DNA of 64,000 nt from Methyloversatilis thermotolerans (lineage in GTDB: Bacteria; Pseudomonadota; Gammaproteobacteria; Burkholderiales; Rhodocyclaceae). The stretch lies in NCBI RefSeq assembly GCF_000372885.1, contig NZ_KB889967.1, positions 1,491,215 through 1,555,214 on the forward strand. Direction: 5' to 3'. The stretch's first letter is position 1, and the number at the start of each line of letters is the position of its first letter. Below the pieces are notes generated by a model, which saw only the letters and a list, made by a program, of their open reading frames with translations, ran no database searches and was not told the origin of the DNA. Positions 34,959 through 44,390 of this stretch are shown piece by piece. The position numbers and the translations under genes are program-made.

Positions 34959-35462
34959 ATGAAACGACTGTGCGCCACCGTGCTGCTGGCTCTGGGCGCA
35001 AGTGCCGGCGCGGCGGATCCGTCGATGCAGGCGGAAAAACCGAAGACCGATCTGAGCGCCCTGCCCGCGTTGGGCGAACGATGGCTGGAAAGCAATCCCT
35101 ACCGCGACAATCCGGCGGTGATCGCCACCGGCCGCGCGCTGTTCAACGAATCCTGCGCCATCTGTCATGGCATGGACGGCAATCCGAAGAACCAGCCCGG
35201 CCCCAATCTGCTGCGCCTGCACCGCGGCTGCCAGAAAGTGAGCGAATCCGGACTGCTGAAGCGCTGCCTGTCCGACGTCGATCACTACTTCGTGAAAAGC
35301 GTGCGTCACGGCAAACGCGTGCTCGATGTGCAGCACATGCCTCCCTGGGAAGGCGTGATGCCACAGGAGGGCGTGTGGGCGATCAAGACCTTCATCGAGG
35401 CACGCATCGCCGAAAAGCTTGGCGATCATCATGTCACCTCGGGGCCGGCACCGGGTCCCTGA
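34959..35462 (+). CDS. Cytochrome c, PedF/XoxG-like
   Basis: A periplasmic cytochrome c of 167 residues with a signal peptide (LCATVLLALGASAGAA), heme motif CAICH near residue 64, and distal Met candidate in HMPPWEGVMPQEGVW. It resembles the 25351-25791 cytochrome in order of motifs (ENPYR / SNPYRDN; PQE.IWAIR / PQEGVWAIK). It has four further cysteine-region residues (HRGCQK, KRCLSD) not seen in the other, which may form a disulfide. AGGGAGA precedes the ATG. It is the probable electron acceptor of the DFS-type dehydrogenase. Confidence 0.9.
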   Translation: MKRLCATVLLALGASAGAADPSMQAEKPKTDLSALPALGERWLESNPYRDNPAVIATGRALFNESCAICHGMDGNPKNQPGPNLLRLHRGCQKVSESGLLKRCLSDVDHYFVKSVRHGKRVLDVQHMPPWEGVMPQEGVWAIKTFIEARIAEKLGDHHVTSGPAPGP

Positions 35463-35495
35463 CGGTTCATCCACCTCGCCGGGACGAGCCGCAGG

Positions 35496-35530
35496 TACAA
35501 AAGAGAAACGCCGGCAACAATGCCGGCGTT
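35496..35530 (-). terminator. Terminator of the MCP gene
   Basis: A perfect 10-bp stem AACGCCGGCA / TGCCGGCGTT (35507-35516, 35521-35530) is followed on the minus strand by TCTCTTTTGT. It ends the convergent MCP transcript and may also block read-through from the cytochrome gene. Confidence 0.8.
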
Positions 35531-35554
35531 CCTTGCCCCCGCCTGCCGCCTGGA

Positions 35555-36721
35555 TCAGATCTGGAAGGTACGCAGGCTGCCTTCGAGTTCGCGCGCCGAC
35601 GACGCCACCGATTCGCCCTGGGTCGCGGTCAGCGCAACACCGCGCGCATTGTCCTCGGACAGCGCCGACAGCTCCCCGGCATTGCGCAGGATGGAATTGG
35701 CGGTGGTGTCCTGTTCGCGCATGCTGGTGGCGACCTCGCCGGACTTGTTCACCAGTTCCTCCATGCGGCCGAGGATGTTCTCGAACGTTTCCACGGCGCC
35801 GCGCGACGTGGTCACGGCACCGCTGACGCGCTGGCTGGCCTGTCCCACGCGCTCCACGGTTTCCTGCGCGTCGTGGCGGATCTTGGCAACGATCTGTTCG
35901 ATATCGGCGGTGGAACCCTGGGTGCGCTGTGCCAGCTTGCGCACCTCGTCGGCCACGACCGCAAAGCCGCGGCCCTGCTCTCCTGCGCGCGCGGCCTCGA
36001 TCGCCGCATTCAGCGCCAGCAGATTGGTCTGGTCGGAAATATCCTTCACCACGTCGTTGATCTTGGCGATCTCTTCCGAGTCCTTCACCAGGCGTTCGAT
36101 CACCTGGAGCGACTCTTCCATCTCCCGGGCGATGCGGCTCACGCCTTCCATCGACACTTCCAGATCGCTCTTGCCGCTGCGGGTGCTGTCACCGGCTTCG
36201 CGCACGATGCGATCCATGTCGGCTGACAGGTCGGCCACCTGACGCGCCGAGGCGGTCATCTGTTCCATCGCCTCGGCAACGGTGCGGATGCGGTCCGCCT
36301 GCTGGCCGCCGGTCTGGTTGGCATGCACGGTCAGTCGCGACAGTTCCTCGGCCGAGGACGTCAATGTCGAGGACAGCACCGTCATTTTCTCGATCAGCTT
36401 GCGGAAGGACTTGCAAGCCTGATTGTATTCATAGCCCAGCCACGCGAAATCGTCCTTGCCGGACAGGCTCAGCTTGTGATTCAACTTGCCTTCGGCCAGT
36501 GCGTGCATCGCATTGACCAGCAGTTCCGCGCGCTGACCAAAGCCGGTGCCGAACCAGATACCCACGCCCATGATGAGAGCGGTGCAGATCACCGCCGCAA
36601 CGATCACCCCGGCCACACCGGGGAAGAACAGCTCCTGCGTCGTGAACACGGCGGTGCACACCACCGACGCGAGTATCGAATGAAAAAGGAAGGCCTTGCG
36701 TATGCTCAGCATGTTCTTCAT
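35555..36721 (-). CDS. Methyl-accepting chemotaxis protein without periplasmic sensor
   Basis: A 388-residue transducer. Two N-terminal TM helices (about 12-30 and 35-58) are separated by only a few residues (QELFFPG), so there is no periplasmic ligand domain. A short linker and the cytoplasmic signalling hairpin follow, with the conserved tip [32 protein letters not shown]. Transducers of this build often sense internal energy or redox state. It is monocistronic, between the alcohol-oxidation cluster and the TRAP transporter. Its signalling domain is clearly different from those of the chemosensory operon. Confidence 0.9.
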   Translation of the reverse strand: MKNMLSIRKAFLFHSILASVVCTAVFTTQELFFPGVAGVIVAAVICTALIMGVGIWFGTGFGQRAELLVNAMHALAEGKLNHKLSLSGKDDFAWLGYEYNQACKSFRKLIEKMTVLSSTLTSSAEELSRLTVHANQTGGQQADRIRTVAEAMEQMTASARQVADLSADMDRIVREAGDSTRSGKSDLEVSMEGVSRIAREMEESLQVIERLVKDSEEIAKINDVVKDISDQTNLLALNAAIEAARAGEQGRGFAVVADEVRKLAQRTQGSTADIEQIVAKIRHDAQETVERVGQASQRVSGAVTTSRGAVETFENILGRMEELVNKSGEVATSMREQDTTANSILRNAGELSALSEDNARGVALTATQGESVASSARELEGSLRTFQI

Positions 36722-36864
36722 GGTCCGGTCCTTGGTCTCTCTATGTCTGCCTAACTGAAATGGCGGTCATTTGATGGCGTCGGTCGGCCGCGGATGTCGC
36801 CCGGCGTCAATGATCTCCTCGTGGCTGATTAACGACAGGGAAGGCAAGGACTTGAGCACCCGGA

Positions 36865-36898
36865 AAATGAAAAAGCCACACCCCGGGCGTGGCTTTTT
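36865..36898 (-). terminator. Terminator after dctM
   Basis: AAAAGCCAC and GTGGCTTTT (36871-36879, 36889-36897) form a strong stem around a CCCGGG-containing loop, with A and T runs on both sides that would work in either direction. It sits 21 nt beyond the dctM stop. Confidence 0.85.
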
Positions 36899-36918
36899 CG
36901 TGGCTGCAGCGAACGGCT

Positions 36919-38205
36919 TCAACTGACCATGCCAAGCGTCCGGGGCAGCCAGAGCGACAGTGTCGGCCAGTAGGTCACGATGGCCAGGAAGATGAGCATG
37001 GTGACCAGCCAGGGCGTCACCGCCTTGGTCATGTCTGTCATGCCGAGCCGCGCAATACCGCTGCCAACATACAGGTTCAGACCGACCGGCGGCGTGATCA
37101 TGCCGATTTCCATGTTCACCGTGATGATGATGCCGAAATGCACCGGATCGATACCCAGCGCCATCGCCACCGGGAACAGGATGGGCGCGGTGATCAGGAT
37201 GATGGATGATGGCTCCATGATGTTGCCTGCGAGCAGCAGCAGCAGGTTGACCACCAGCAGGAAACCGAGCGCCCCCATGCCGCTTTCGACCAGCCACGCC
37301 GCCACCGCCTGCGGGATCTGCTCCGAGGTGAGCAGGAAGGAGAACAGGATGGCGTTGGTGATGATGTAGAGCAGCATCGCACTCATGTTCGCCGAATCCA
37401 GCAGCACCTTCGGGATGCGCTTCAGAGGCAGGTCGCGATACACGAACACCGCGACGATGAAGGCATACACCGCGCTCATCGCGGCCGCCTCGGTCGGCGT
37501 GAAGATGCCGGTGTAGATGCCGCCCATCACCACCACGATGAGCATGAGGCCCCAGAACGATTCGCGGAAAGCCTTGATGCGATCCGCCATCGGTGCCTTG
37601 GGCAGGCGCGGATAGTTGTTCGATCTGGCCCGCCACCACGTGGTGAAGCCCAGCATGAACAGCAGCAGCGCACCGGGGATGATGCCGGCCATGAACAGCG
37701 CGCCGATGGACGAATTGGTCGACACCGCATACATGACCATCACGATGGAGGGCGGAATCAATATGCCCAGCGCACCGGAACTGGCGACGATGCCGGCACC
37801 GAACTTCATCGGGAAACCCTGCTTCACCATGGCCGGCAGCAGGATGGCGCCGATCGCTGCCACCGTCGCCGGACTGGAACCGGAGACTGCGGCGAACAGA
37901 CCGCAGGCGACGACGCCCCCCATGCCCAGGCCACCATGAAAATGGCCGACCAGCGACGTGGCGAAATTGATCATGCGCCTGGCCACGCCGCCATGCGTCA
38001 GGAAATTGCCGGCAAGAATGAAGAACGGAATCGCCATGATTTCGAACTTCTCGATGCCGGTGAACAGCTTCAGCGCCACCGATTCGACCGGCACGTCGGT
38101 CATGGTGAACAGGAAGGTGAGCACCGTCAGCCCGAGCGAAATCGACACCGGCATGCCGGTGAGCATGAGTACGACGAGCAATGCGAAGATGATGGCTGCG
38201 CTCAT
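36919..38205 (-). CDS. dctM: TRAP dicarboxylate transporter, large permease
   Basis: A sodium-driven membrane subunit of a tripartite transporter for C4-dicarboxylates or other organic acids. It has 428 residues and about 12 TM helices, starts MSAAIIFALLVVLMLTGMPVS, and carries the DctM signatures GGVVACGLFAAVSGSSPATVAAIG and PVGLNLYV. The ATG overlaps the dctQ stop (ATGA). Last gene of dctPQM. Confidence 0.95.
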   Translation of the reverse strand: MSAAIIFALLVVLMLTGMPVSISLGLTVLTFLFTMTDVPVESVALKLFTGIEKFEIMAIPFFILAGNFLTHGGVARRMINFATSLVGHFHGGLGMGGVVACGLFAAVSGSSPATVAAIGAILLPAMVKQGFPMKFGAGIVASSGALGILIPPSIVMVMYAVSTNSSIGALFMAGIIPGALLLFMLGFTTWWRARSNNYPRLPKAPMADRIKAFRESFWGLMLIVVVMGGIYTGIFTPTEAAAMSAVYAFIVAVFVYRDLPLKRIPKVLLDSANMSAMLLYIITNAILFSFLLTSEQIPQAVAAWLVESGMGALGFLLVVNLLLLLAGNIMEPSSIILITAPILFPVAMALGIDPVHFGIIITVNMEIGMITPPVGLNLYVGSGIARLGMTDMTKAVTPWLVTMLIFLAIVTYWPTLSLWLPRTLGMVS

Positions 38206-38864
38206 GGCCGGCCTCCCCTGCCATGTTCGCGCTGTTCGGCGTCCTCGATCGCTTCACCCACCAGCACCGGCTTGACCTCGTCCATGCCTTCAACATGGGA
38301 ATGATCGTGATGCGGCAGTTCACCCGTGCGCAGGAAGGTGACCATGACCTGCAGGAAGCGGAAGCACATCAGGCCTGAACCGAGCGGAATCGCCATGTAG
38401 ACGATCCAGGTCGGCCACTCGAGATCGGGCGTGGTCGGACCTTCGAACAGATCGCCGGTATCGCGCCCCAGGGTACTGAGCACGGCGTAGGCGGCACCGT
38501 TCTCCCACACGAAGTGGGCACCCAGCGCACAGATGATGCCGGTAAACAGCGCACCGGCCGCCAGACCGAACACCACGAACCTGTTGCGCAGCGCCGGCTT
38601 GAACTGGTTGATCAACACATCGACGCCGACATGGATGCCGGTGCGCACGCCGTAGGCGGCGCCGAACTTGGCCATCCATACGAACAGGATGATGCACAGT
38701 TCCTGCGCCCAACCCAGATTGACGGAAAGCAGCCAGTCCTGCAGGCCCGGAATGGACAGTCCTGCCGCGTAGCGGTGCACGACCGCCACGAAAATGATGA
38801 GGGTGGCCACGCCTATCAGCAGCGTGATGAGCCACTCCTCGATGTGGTCGAGTAAGCGGAGCAA
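38202..38864 (-). CDS. dctQ: TRAP dicarboxylate transporter, small permease
   Basis: The four-TM partner of DctM, about 220 residues. It contains LLIGVATLIIFVAVVHRY and WAQELCIILFVWMAKFGAAYGVRTGIHVGVD, the DctQ signature. No ATG lies in a sensible place. A TTG at 38864, with GGGAGA 6 nt upstream, gives the usual N-terminus (LLRLLDHIEEWL). Longer frames back to 38951 add Arg/Ser-rich sequence unlike the family. The C-terminus has a His-rich tail (HHDHSHVEG) beyond the last helix, which is unusual for DctQ. Confidence 0.88.
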   Translation of the reverse strand: MLRLLDHIEEWLITLLIGVATLIIFVAVVHRYAAGLSIPGLQDWLLSVNLGWAQELCIILFVWMAKFGAAYGVRTGIHVGVDVLINQFKPALRNRFVVFGLAAGALFTGIICALGAHFVWENGAAYAVLSTLGRDTGDLFEGPTTPDLEWPTWIVYMAIPLGSGLMCFRFLQVMVTFLRTGELPHHDHSHVEGMDEVKPVLVGEAIEDAEQREHGRGGRP

Positions 38865-38956
38865 GATGGGTCTCCCGGATGTGGATGCTCGGGATTGTGC
38901 GCGGATGCGCGAAAGGCGGGAGCGTGCGACCCGGTGGCCGCACGCCTGCAATCAGG

Positions 38957-39961
38957 TCAGAGCCTGGCCGGGTCGAACGCCGTTTCCTTGTAGATGGCCT
39001 CGATCAGGTCCGCGCCCATGCGGCTTTCCATCTTCTTGTGCACCGGAACCAGTGCCTTCTTGAACGCCAGCCGCTCTTCCGCCGTCGGCACATAGACCTG
39101 GGTCTTGCCGCTCTTGCGTATGCCTTCCAGCGCGCCGTCGTTCTCTTCCTTCGCGATCTTGTTCGCGTAGTCGGTCGATTCCTTCATTGCGGTGGTGAGC
39201 TGGCCGCGCACGTCAGCCGGCAGGCCATCCCAGAACTTCTTGTTCACGATGACCGCGTAGCCGAGGTAGCCATGATCGGTCACGGCCATATGCTTCTGTA
39301 CCTCGTGCATCTTCTGGGTATACATATTGGAGTGCGGATTCTCGGTGCCATCGACCACGCCGGTCTGCAGCGCCTGGTAGACCTCGGAGAAGGCCATCAC
39401 CTGGGGCAGAGCGCCCAGCGAACGCATCTGTTCCTCGAGCACCTTGGACGACTGGATGCGCATCTTCTTGCCCTTCAGGTCGGCCGGCACCTTGATCGGC
39501 GTGTTGGCGGAGAAGGACTTGAAACCGTTGTCCCAGAACGCCAGACCGACGATGCCCTTGGGTTCCAGCTTCTTCAGGATGCCGGCGCCGATCGGGCCCT
39601 GGGTCACCTTGTGCAGTTCGGCATAACTGTCGAAGATGAACGGCAGGTCGAACACCTCGAATTCCTTCACGCCCAGCGGACCGAACTTGGCCAGCGACGG
39701 TGCCAGCATCTGCACGGCACCGAGCTGCAGCGCCTCCATCTCTTCCTTGTCCTTGTACAACTGGCTGTTCGGATAGACCTCCACCTTCACCTTGCCGCCG
39801 GTCAGTTCCTCGGCGCGCTTCTTGAAGAATTCTGCCGCCTTGCCCTTGGGCGTTTCGGTCGCCACCACGTGGCTGAACTTGATCACGATGGGTTGCTGCG
39901 CGAACGCAGCGGGGGTGAGTGCCAGCGTCAGCAGGCCGAACAGCAGGGAATGCAGTTTCAT
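38957..39961 (-). CDS. dctP: TRAP transporter substrate-binding protein
   Basis: A periplasmic DctP-family binding protein, 334 residues, with a signal peptide (LLFGLLTLALTPAAFA). Family features are IKFSHVVATETPKGKAA, MRIQSSKVLEEQMRSLGA (containing the conserved Arg that binds a carboxylate) and TENPHSNMYTQKMHEVQK. Close in type to dicarboxylate (succinate/malate/fumarate) binders. First gene of dctPQM. Confidence 0.95.
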   Translation of the reverse strand: MKLHSLLFGLLTLALTPAAFAQQPIVIKFSHVVATETPKGKAAEFFKKRAEELTGGKVKVEVYPNSQLYKDKEEMEALQLGAVQMLAPSLAKFGPLGVKEFEVFDLPFIFDSYAELHKVTQGPIGAGILKKLEPKGIVGLAFWDNGFKSFSANTPIKVPADLKGKKMRIQSSKVLEEQMRSLGALPQVMAFSEVYQALQTGVVDGTENPHSNMYTQKMHEVQKHMAVTDHGYLGYAVIVNKKFWDGLPADVRGQLTTAMKESTDYANKIAKEENDGALEGIRKSGKTQVYVPTAEERLAFKKALVPVHKKMESRMGADLIEAIYKETAFDPARL

Positions 39962-40074
39962 GATGTCTCCTCCTCGGTGGACACACGCCTTGCAGGCGGT
40001 GCGGTGGGCGGATTCTGGACAGAGAGGTGCGGCCCGGCCATTGTGGATATCCGCAACCCGAGGCGGGCTCCGGC

Positions 40075-41340
40075 TCAGACCGCGTCGGTCTGCGTAGGCA
40101 GGCGATCGCGCAGCGTGCGATGCAGGCGGGTGGTGACCGGTACGAATTCGTCGAAGGACACCGGAGGCGACATGAAATAGCCCTGTGCGAGATCGCAGCC
40201 GAGCTGCGACAGCAACTGCCAGTCCTCCAGCGTTTCCACGCCCTCGCCCACCGTCACCATGCCCAGACGATGACCCATGTCTATCGCCGATTCAAGTATG
40301 GTGCGGCGCGCCGGGCGACGCCAGGCCTCGTGCACGATGGAGCGGTCTATCTTCAGTTCCGAGAACGGCACCTTGGACAGTTGCTGCATCGACGAGAAGC
40401 CGGTGCCGAAATCATCGATGGCCAGTGCAAAGCCATTCAGCTTCAACCGGAGCAGGGTTTTCAGTGCCTCCGGACCCTTGGTCATCGCGGTTTCGGTCAC
40501 CTCGAAGGTGATGCGCGACGCGTCTATGCCGGCGTCCGCCACCTGCGCGATCAGATCGTCGGCCAGCTTGCGGTCGGAAAACGTGACCGGCGACAGATTG
40601 ATCGCGACCGACAATCTCAAGCCGCGACTGTCCCACTTGCGCAGCGCCACAAGCGACGACGCGAGCATGGCCACCGTCAGCCGCGGCATCAGCCCGCAGC
40701 GCTCCGCCACGTCGATGAAACGGGCCGGCTCGATCACGCTCCCGTCGCACTCGATCCAGCGCGCCAGCACTTCCGCTCCGCGCGGCATCGCAGTCTGCAG
40801 ATCGACCTTGGGCTGGAACCAGGGCACGATGCGCGCTTCGTCCAGAGCCTGGGCAAGCGCCTGCGGTGACGCTTCGGGCAAATGACCGCGAGCCCGCGGC
40901 GCGCGAAGCGCGGGCTCGGACACCGCAGCCCCATACCGGAGCAACGCGGTACGCAAAGCGGCTTCGGTGACCGGCTTGTGCAGCGTGGCCAGCACCGTCA
41001 GCCCGAGTTCCGACACCATGGCCTCGACCGACTCGAGCAACATGGCTTCCCGCGAACTGGAAATGATGACCTCGGGCCGGTAGCCCGCCGCGGCCACGCG
41101 GTGCAGCAGTTCCACGCCATCCATCACCGGCATTTCCAGGTCGACCAGCATGATCGCCGGCTCCCGGTCCATGGCCTGCATGACATGCAGCGCCTCCTGG
41201 CCATGCGCGGCCTCCTCGATCGCGTGTACGCCCAGATCGCGCAGCATGGCCACGAGCGTCATCCGTTGCGGCAGGCTGTCCTCGACCACCAGCACACCGG
41301 ATGCGTTCACGCGCTCGAATGGCGGCTCTTCACTTGCCAT
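40075..41340 (-). CDS. Response regulator with EAL c-di-GMP phosphodiesterase output
   Basis: A 421-residue protein: REC domain (about 14-135; VVEDSLPQR, phosphoacceptor in [12 protein letters not shown], Lys in LHKPVT), then EAL domain (about 160-405). The EAL domain keeps the residues needed for activity: Glu in [33 protein letters not shown] and VGEGVE. It should therefore break down c-di-GMP when phosphorylated. The ATG lies 11 nt inside the 3' end of cheB, so it is translated with the chemotaxis genes and is the last gene of that operon. It links chemosensory signalling to c-di-GMP, which also controls LapD in this window. Confidence 0.92.
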   Translation of the reverse strand: MASEEPPFERVNASGVLVVEDSLPQRMTLVAMLRDLGVHAIEEAAHGQEALHVMQAMDREPAIMLVDLEMPVMDGVELLHRVAAAGYRPEVIISSSREAMLLESVEAMVSELGLTVLATLHKPVTEAALRTALLRYGAAVSEPALRAPRARGHLPEASPQALAQALDEARIVPWFQPKVDLQTAMPRGAEVLARWIECDGSVIEPARFIDVAERCGLMPRLTVAMLASSLVALRKWDSRGLRLSVAINLSPVTFSDRKLADDLIAQVADAGIDASRITFEVTETAMTKGPEALKTLLRLKLNGFALAIDDFGTGFSSMQQLSKVPFSELKIDRSIVHEAWRRPARRTILESAIDMGHRLGMVTVGEGVETLEDWQLLSQLGCDLAQGYFMSPPVSFDEFVPVTTRLHRTLRDRLPTQTDAV

Positions 41341-42442
41341 AGCGCGTGATCACTCCGGGAATCTGGTCCAGCCCGACCACGTGCTCGACCGCCCCCAGCT
41401 TGATCGCCTCCTTGGGCATGCCGAACACGACGCAACTGGCTTCGTCCTGGGCATAGGTCTGGGCGCCGGCGTCGCGCATTTCCTTCAGGCCGCGCGCGCC
41501 GTCGTCGCCCATTCCGGTCATGATGACGCCGAGCGCATTCTTGCCCGCATAGCGCGCAACCGACCGGAACAGCACATCCACCGAAGGCTTGTGCCGGTTC
41601 ACCAAGGGGCCGTCGCTCACCTCCACCACATACAGCGCGCCATTGCGCTTGAGCATCATGTGGCGGCCGCCGGGCGCGATCAGAGCGAGGCCGGGCCGCA
41701 CCCGGTCGCCGTTGACCGCCTCACGCACCTCGATCTGGCAGATGCCGTTGAGCCGCGCCGCGAACGCCGCCGTGAATTGCTCGGGCATGTGCTGTACCAC
41801 CACGATGCCGGGCGACACGCGCGGCAACTGGGTGAGCACCGCTTCCAGCGCCTGCGTGCCACCGGTCGAGGTACCGAGCGCGATCAACTTCTCTGTGGTC
41901 ATGCGCATCGCGTCGCCGGTCACCGGCGGCAGCATCACGTCCGCCGTGAGCTTGGGGCCGGATTTCGGCCCCGGCGCCACGGCCGGCCGCGGCCGCCCCA
42001 CACGGGCGCGTGCCGCCGCCTTGACCGCATCGGTCAGTGCGTGGGCGGATTCCTGCAGGAACTGCTTGACGCCCAGCTTGGGCTTGGTCACCACGCTGAG
42101 CGCGCCGGCTGCCAGCACATCCATCGTGGTTTCCGCCCCCTTTTCGGTGAGCGATGAACACACCACGATGGGCGTCGGCCGTTCCGACATGATGCGCCGC
42201 ACGAAAGTCACCCCGTCCATGCGCGGCATTTCGACGTCGGTCACGATGACGTCCGGCCATTCGACCTTCAGCCTTTCGATGGCGACCAGCGGGTCCGATG
42301 CGGTGGCGATCACCCTGATCGACGGATCGGCGGACAGCAGTTCGGACAGCACCTGACGCACCACCGCGGAGTCATCGACCACCAACACCCGGATGTGCTT
42401 GCCGGCGGGCGCAGGCGAGCGGGCCACTGCGGGTGTCAACAT
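41330..42442 (-). CDS. cheB: Chemotaxis response regulator protein-glutamate methylesterase
   Basis: Demethylates and deamidates MCPs when phosphorylated by CheA. It has 370 residues: REC (about 18-135; [10 protein letters not shown], Asp in [11 protein letters not shown]), a long linker, and the methylesterase domain with Ser in GTSTGG, His in VVQHMPEQF and Asp in MTGMGDDG. The ATG at 42442 overlaps cheD by 7 nt. Upstream extension of the frame only shadows cheD. Confidence 0.96.
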   Translation of the reverse strand: MLTPAVARSPAPAGKHIRVLVVDDSAVVRQVLSELLSADPSIRVIATASDPLVAIERLKVEWPDVIVTDVEMPRMDGVTFVRRIMSERPTPIVVCSSLTEKGAETTMDVLAAGALSVVTKPKLGVKQFLQESAHALTDAVKAAARARVGRPRPAVAPGPKSGPKLTADVMLPPVTGDAMRMTTEKLIALGTSTGGTQALEAVLTQLPRVSPGIVVVQHMPEQFTAAFAARLNGICQIEVREAVNGDRVRPGLALIAPGGRHMMLKRNGALYVVEVSDGPLVNRHKPSVDVLFRSVARYAGKNALGVIMTGMGDDGARGLKEMRDAGAQTYAQDEASCVVFGMPKEAIKLGAVEHVVGLDQIPGVITRYGK

Positions 42443-42966
42443 GGCAATTCTCCTCGCGCATCGGTCTTCTTTTCGGCACGGGTGTCGTCGTGGCGCACCC
42501 ATACCACGCCGCTCCATACCTCCATCACCAGCACCCGCTGCCCGAAGCCACCGGTATGTTCGGCCAGGGGCTGCACGCCCAGGGACGCGAGCAGCTTGCG
42601 CGCATGCTTCACGTTCGCCTCGCCGACCGGCTTCTGCCGACTGCCGGGCACATGCGGAAACATGTTGCCGCCGCCGAACAGCTTGAACTGGTAATCGTGC
42701 TCGTCGGTGCCGAAACTTCGCGCACCGCGGATCATGGCCTTCAACGCATCGTCCGCATAGCGCGCACTCAGACCGTCCTTGTCGGCGTTGCGCGAGGCGC
42801 CCGGCAGCATGAAATGGCACATGCCGCCGATCAGGCGCTTGGGATGCCACATCGTAATGGCGACGCAGGAGCCGAGCACCGTGCGCAACCGCATCATGCC
42901 GTCACCGAAGAACAGGTCTCCGGGTTTCAGGTAGATGTCGGTGAGCGCAGGAGGACGCATGCACAT
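42436..42966 (-). CDS. cheD: Chemoreceptor glutamine deamidase
   Basis: Deamidates MCP glutamines and can bind CheC/CheY partners. It has 176 residues with the catalytic Cys in [11 protein letters not shown] and His in GGMCHFMLP. The Thr region ARYADDAL and KLFGGGNMF also match the family. The ATG at 42966 follows cheR by 4 nt. Confidence 0.95.
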   Translation of the reverse strand: MCMRPPALTDIYLKPGDLFFGDGMMRLRTVLGSCVAITMWHPKRLIGGMCHFMLPGASRNADKDGLSARYADDALKAMIRGARSFGTDEHDYQFKLFGGGNMFPHVPGSRQKPVGEANVKHARKLLASLGVQPLAEHTGGFGQRVLVMEVWSGVVWVRHDDTRAEKKTDARGELPC

Positions 42967-42970
42967 GGCG

Positions 42971-43837
42971 CTACCTGAGCCGGTAGATCGATGGTTTGAC
43001 AATGTCGACACGGTCCGTCACGCCATGCAGGTTCTCGGAATGGCTCACGAACACGAACCCGCGTGGCTTGAGCTTGGCCAGGATGCGGTTCATCACCTGC
43101 TGTTTGGTCTGCAGGTCGAAATAGATCATCACGTTGCGCACGAACACGATGTCGAACTGGCCGATGTCGGGCAGCGGCTCGTTCAGATTGATCTGGGCAA
43201 ACGATACGCGCTCGCGCAGCGGCCTGTCGATCAGGAAGGTGCCGCTCTGCGGTCCGGTCCCCTTCAGGCAGTGCCGCTTGAGTACATCGAGCGGAATCTT
43301 TTCCGCGCGTGGCATCGGATACTGCCCGCGGCGAGCCGTTTCAAGAACGCGCGTGCTCAGGTCGGATCCGAACACCTCCCAGCGCCGCCCCATGCCCAGC
43401 GTGTCGGCCAGCACCATGGCCAGCGTATAGCATTCTTCGCCGGACGAGCTGGCGGCACTCCACACGCGGAGTGGCTCGGTACCGGGGTACCGCGGCAGCA
43501 CCTGCTCGGCCAGAAAGGTGAAATGCGCCGGTTCGCGGAAAAAATAGGTTTCGTTGGTGGTCAGCAGATCGATCGCCACCTGCAGTTCGCCCGGACGGGT
43601 GCCGCTCATGAGCAGGTCGAAGTAATCGCCCCAACCACGCACGCCGCACGGTGCAAGCCGCTTGGACAGTCGCCCCATCAACAAGGTTTTCTTGTGATCG
43701 GCGAGCGAAATGCCCGCGACCTCATGCAACCAGCGCTGGAAGCGCCGGAATTCAGTTTCGCTGATGGGTTTGGGCCCGAACTCGGACTGCGGCGCGCGCT
43801 GCGCCGGCATGACATTCATCACCTCACTGCCACTCAT
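42971..43837 (-). CDS. cheR: Chemotaxis protein methyltransferase
   Basis: Methylates MCP glutamates with S-adenosylmethionine. It has 288 residues: an N-terminal helical domain (ETEFRRFQRWLHEVAGISL), the SAM-binding motif VWSAASSSGEECYTLAM, then VFVRNVMIYFD and the C-terminal FVSHSENL. Full length. Follows cheW by 13 nt. Confidence 0.96.
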   Translation of the reverse strand: MSGSEVMNVMPAQRAPQSEFGPKPISETEFRRFQRWLHEVAGISLADHKKTLLMGRLSKRLAPCGVRGWGDYFDLLMSGTRPGELQVAIDLLTTNETYFFREPAHFTFLAEQVLPRYPGTEPLRVWSAASSSGEECYTLAMVLADTLGMGRRWEVFGSDLSTRVLETARRGQYPMPRAEKIPLDVLKRHCLKGTGPQSGTFLIDRPLRERVSFAQINLNEPLPDIGQFDIVFVRNVMIYFDLQTKQQVMNRILAKLKPRGFVFVSHSENLHGVTDRVDIVKPSIYRLR

Positions 43838-43850
43838 GGTCCAGCCCCGC

Positions 43851-44375
43851 TCAAGCCACCGCTTTCATGTCATTCACCGCAGCCATGTCCTCGCCGGACA
43901 GCACGCGATCGATATCCAGCATGATCACGAAGCCCTCGTCCAGCTTGCCCATGCCGGCGATGAAATCCGCCCTTACCTTCGCGCCGAACGACGGACCCGG
44001 TTCCACCGACTCCGGCGGTATGTCCACCACCTGGCTCACCGCATCCACGATGATGCCCATGTCCTGCGCCTCGCCTTCGTTGTCTACCTCGACGATCACG
44101 ATGCAGGTGCGCCGCGTCACCGCCGCGCTTTCGCTGCGCAGCCGCGCAGCAAGATCGATCACCGGCACCACGCGACCGCGCAGATTGATCACCCCGCGCA
44201 CGAAACCCGGCATCATCGGCACCTGCGTCACGCCACCGTATTCGATGATTTCCTTCACCGACAGCAGGCCCAGCGCATAGCTTTCATCGCCCAGACGGAA
44301 GGTCAGATACTGTTCCTGCTGATCGGCATCCGGATCTTCGTCCGCCACCGCCAGCGCCAATGCACTACGACTCAT
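43851..44375 (-). CDS. cheW: Chemotaxis coupling protein, copy 1
   Basis: Links MCPs to CheA. It has 174 residues and a CheW beta-fold with QYLTFRLGDESYALGLLSVKEII, VRGVINLRGRVVPVIDLAARL and VDAVSQVVDIPP. It is nearly identical to the second copy at 46610-47137; differences are mainly the first 11 residues, Asp/Glu in VEV(D/E)NEGEA and Ser/Ala in PPE(S/A)VEPG. Part of a duplicated cheW-mcp unit. Confidence 0.96.
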   Translation of the reverse strand: MSRSALALAVADEDPDADQQEQYLTFRLGDESYALGLLSVKEIIEYGGVTQVPMMPGFVRGVINLRGRVVPVIDLAARLRSESAAVTRRTCIVIVEVDNEGEAQDMGIIVDAVSQVVDIPPESVEPGPSFGAKVRADFIAGMGKLDEGFVIMLDIDRVLSGEDMAAVNDMKAVA

Positions 44376-44390
44376 CGCACCTCTCCCCGA

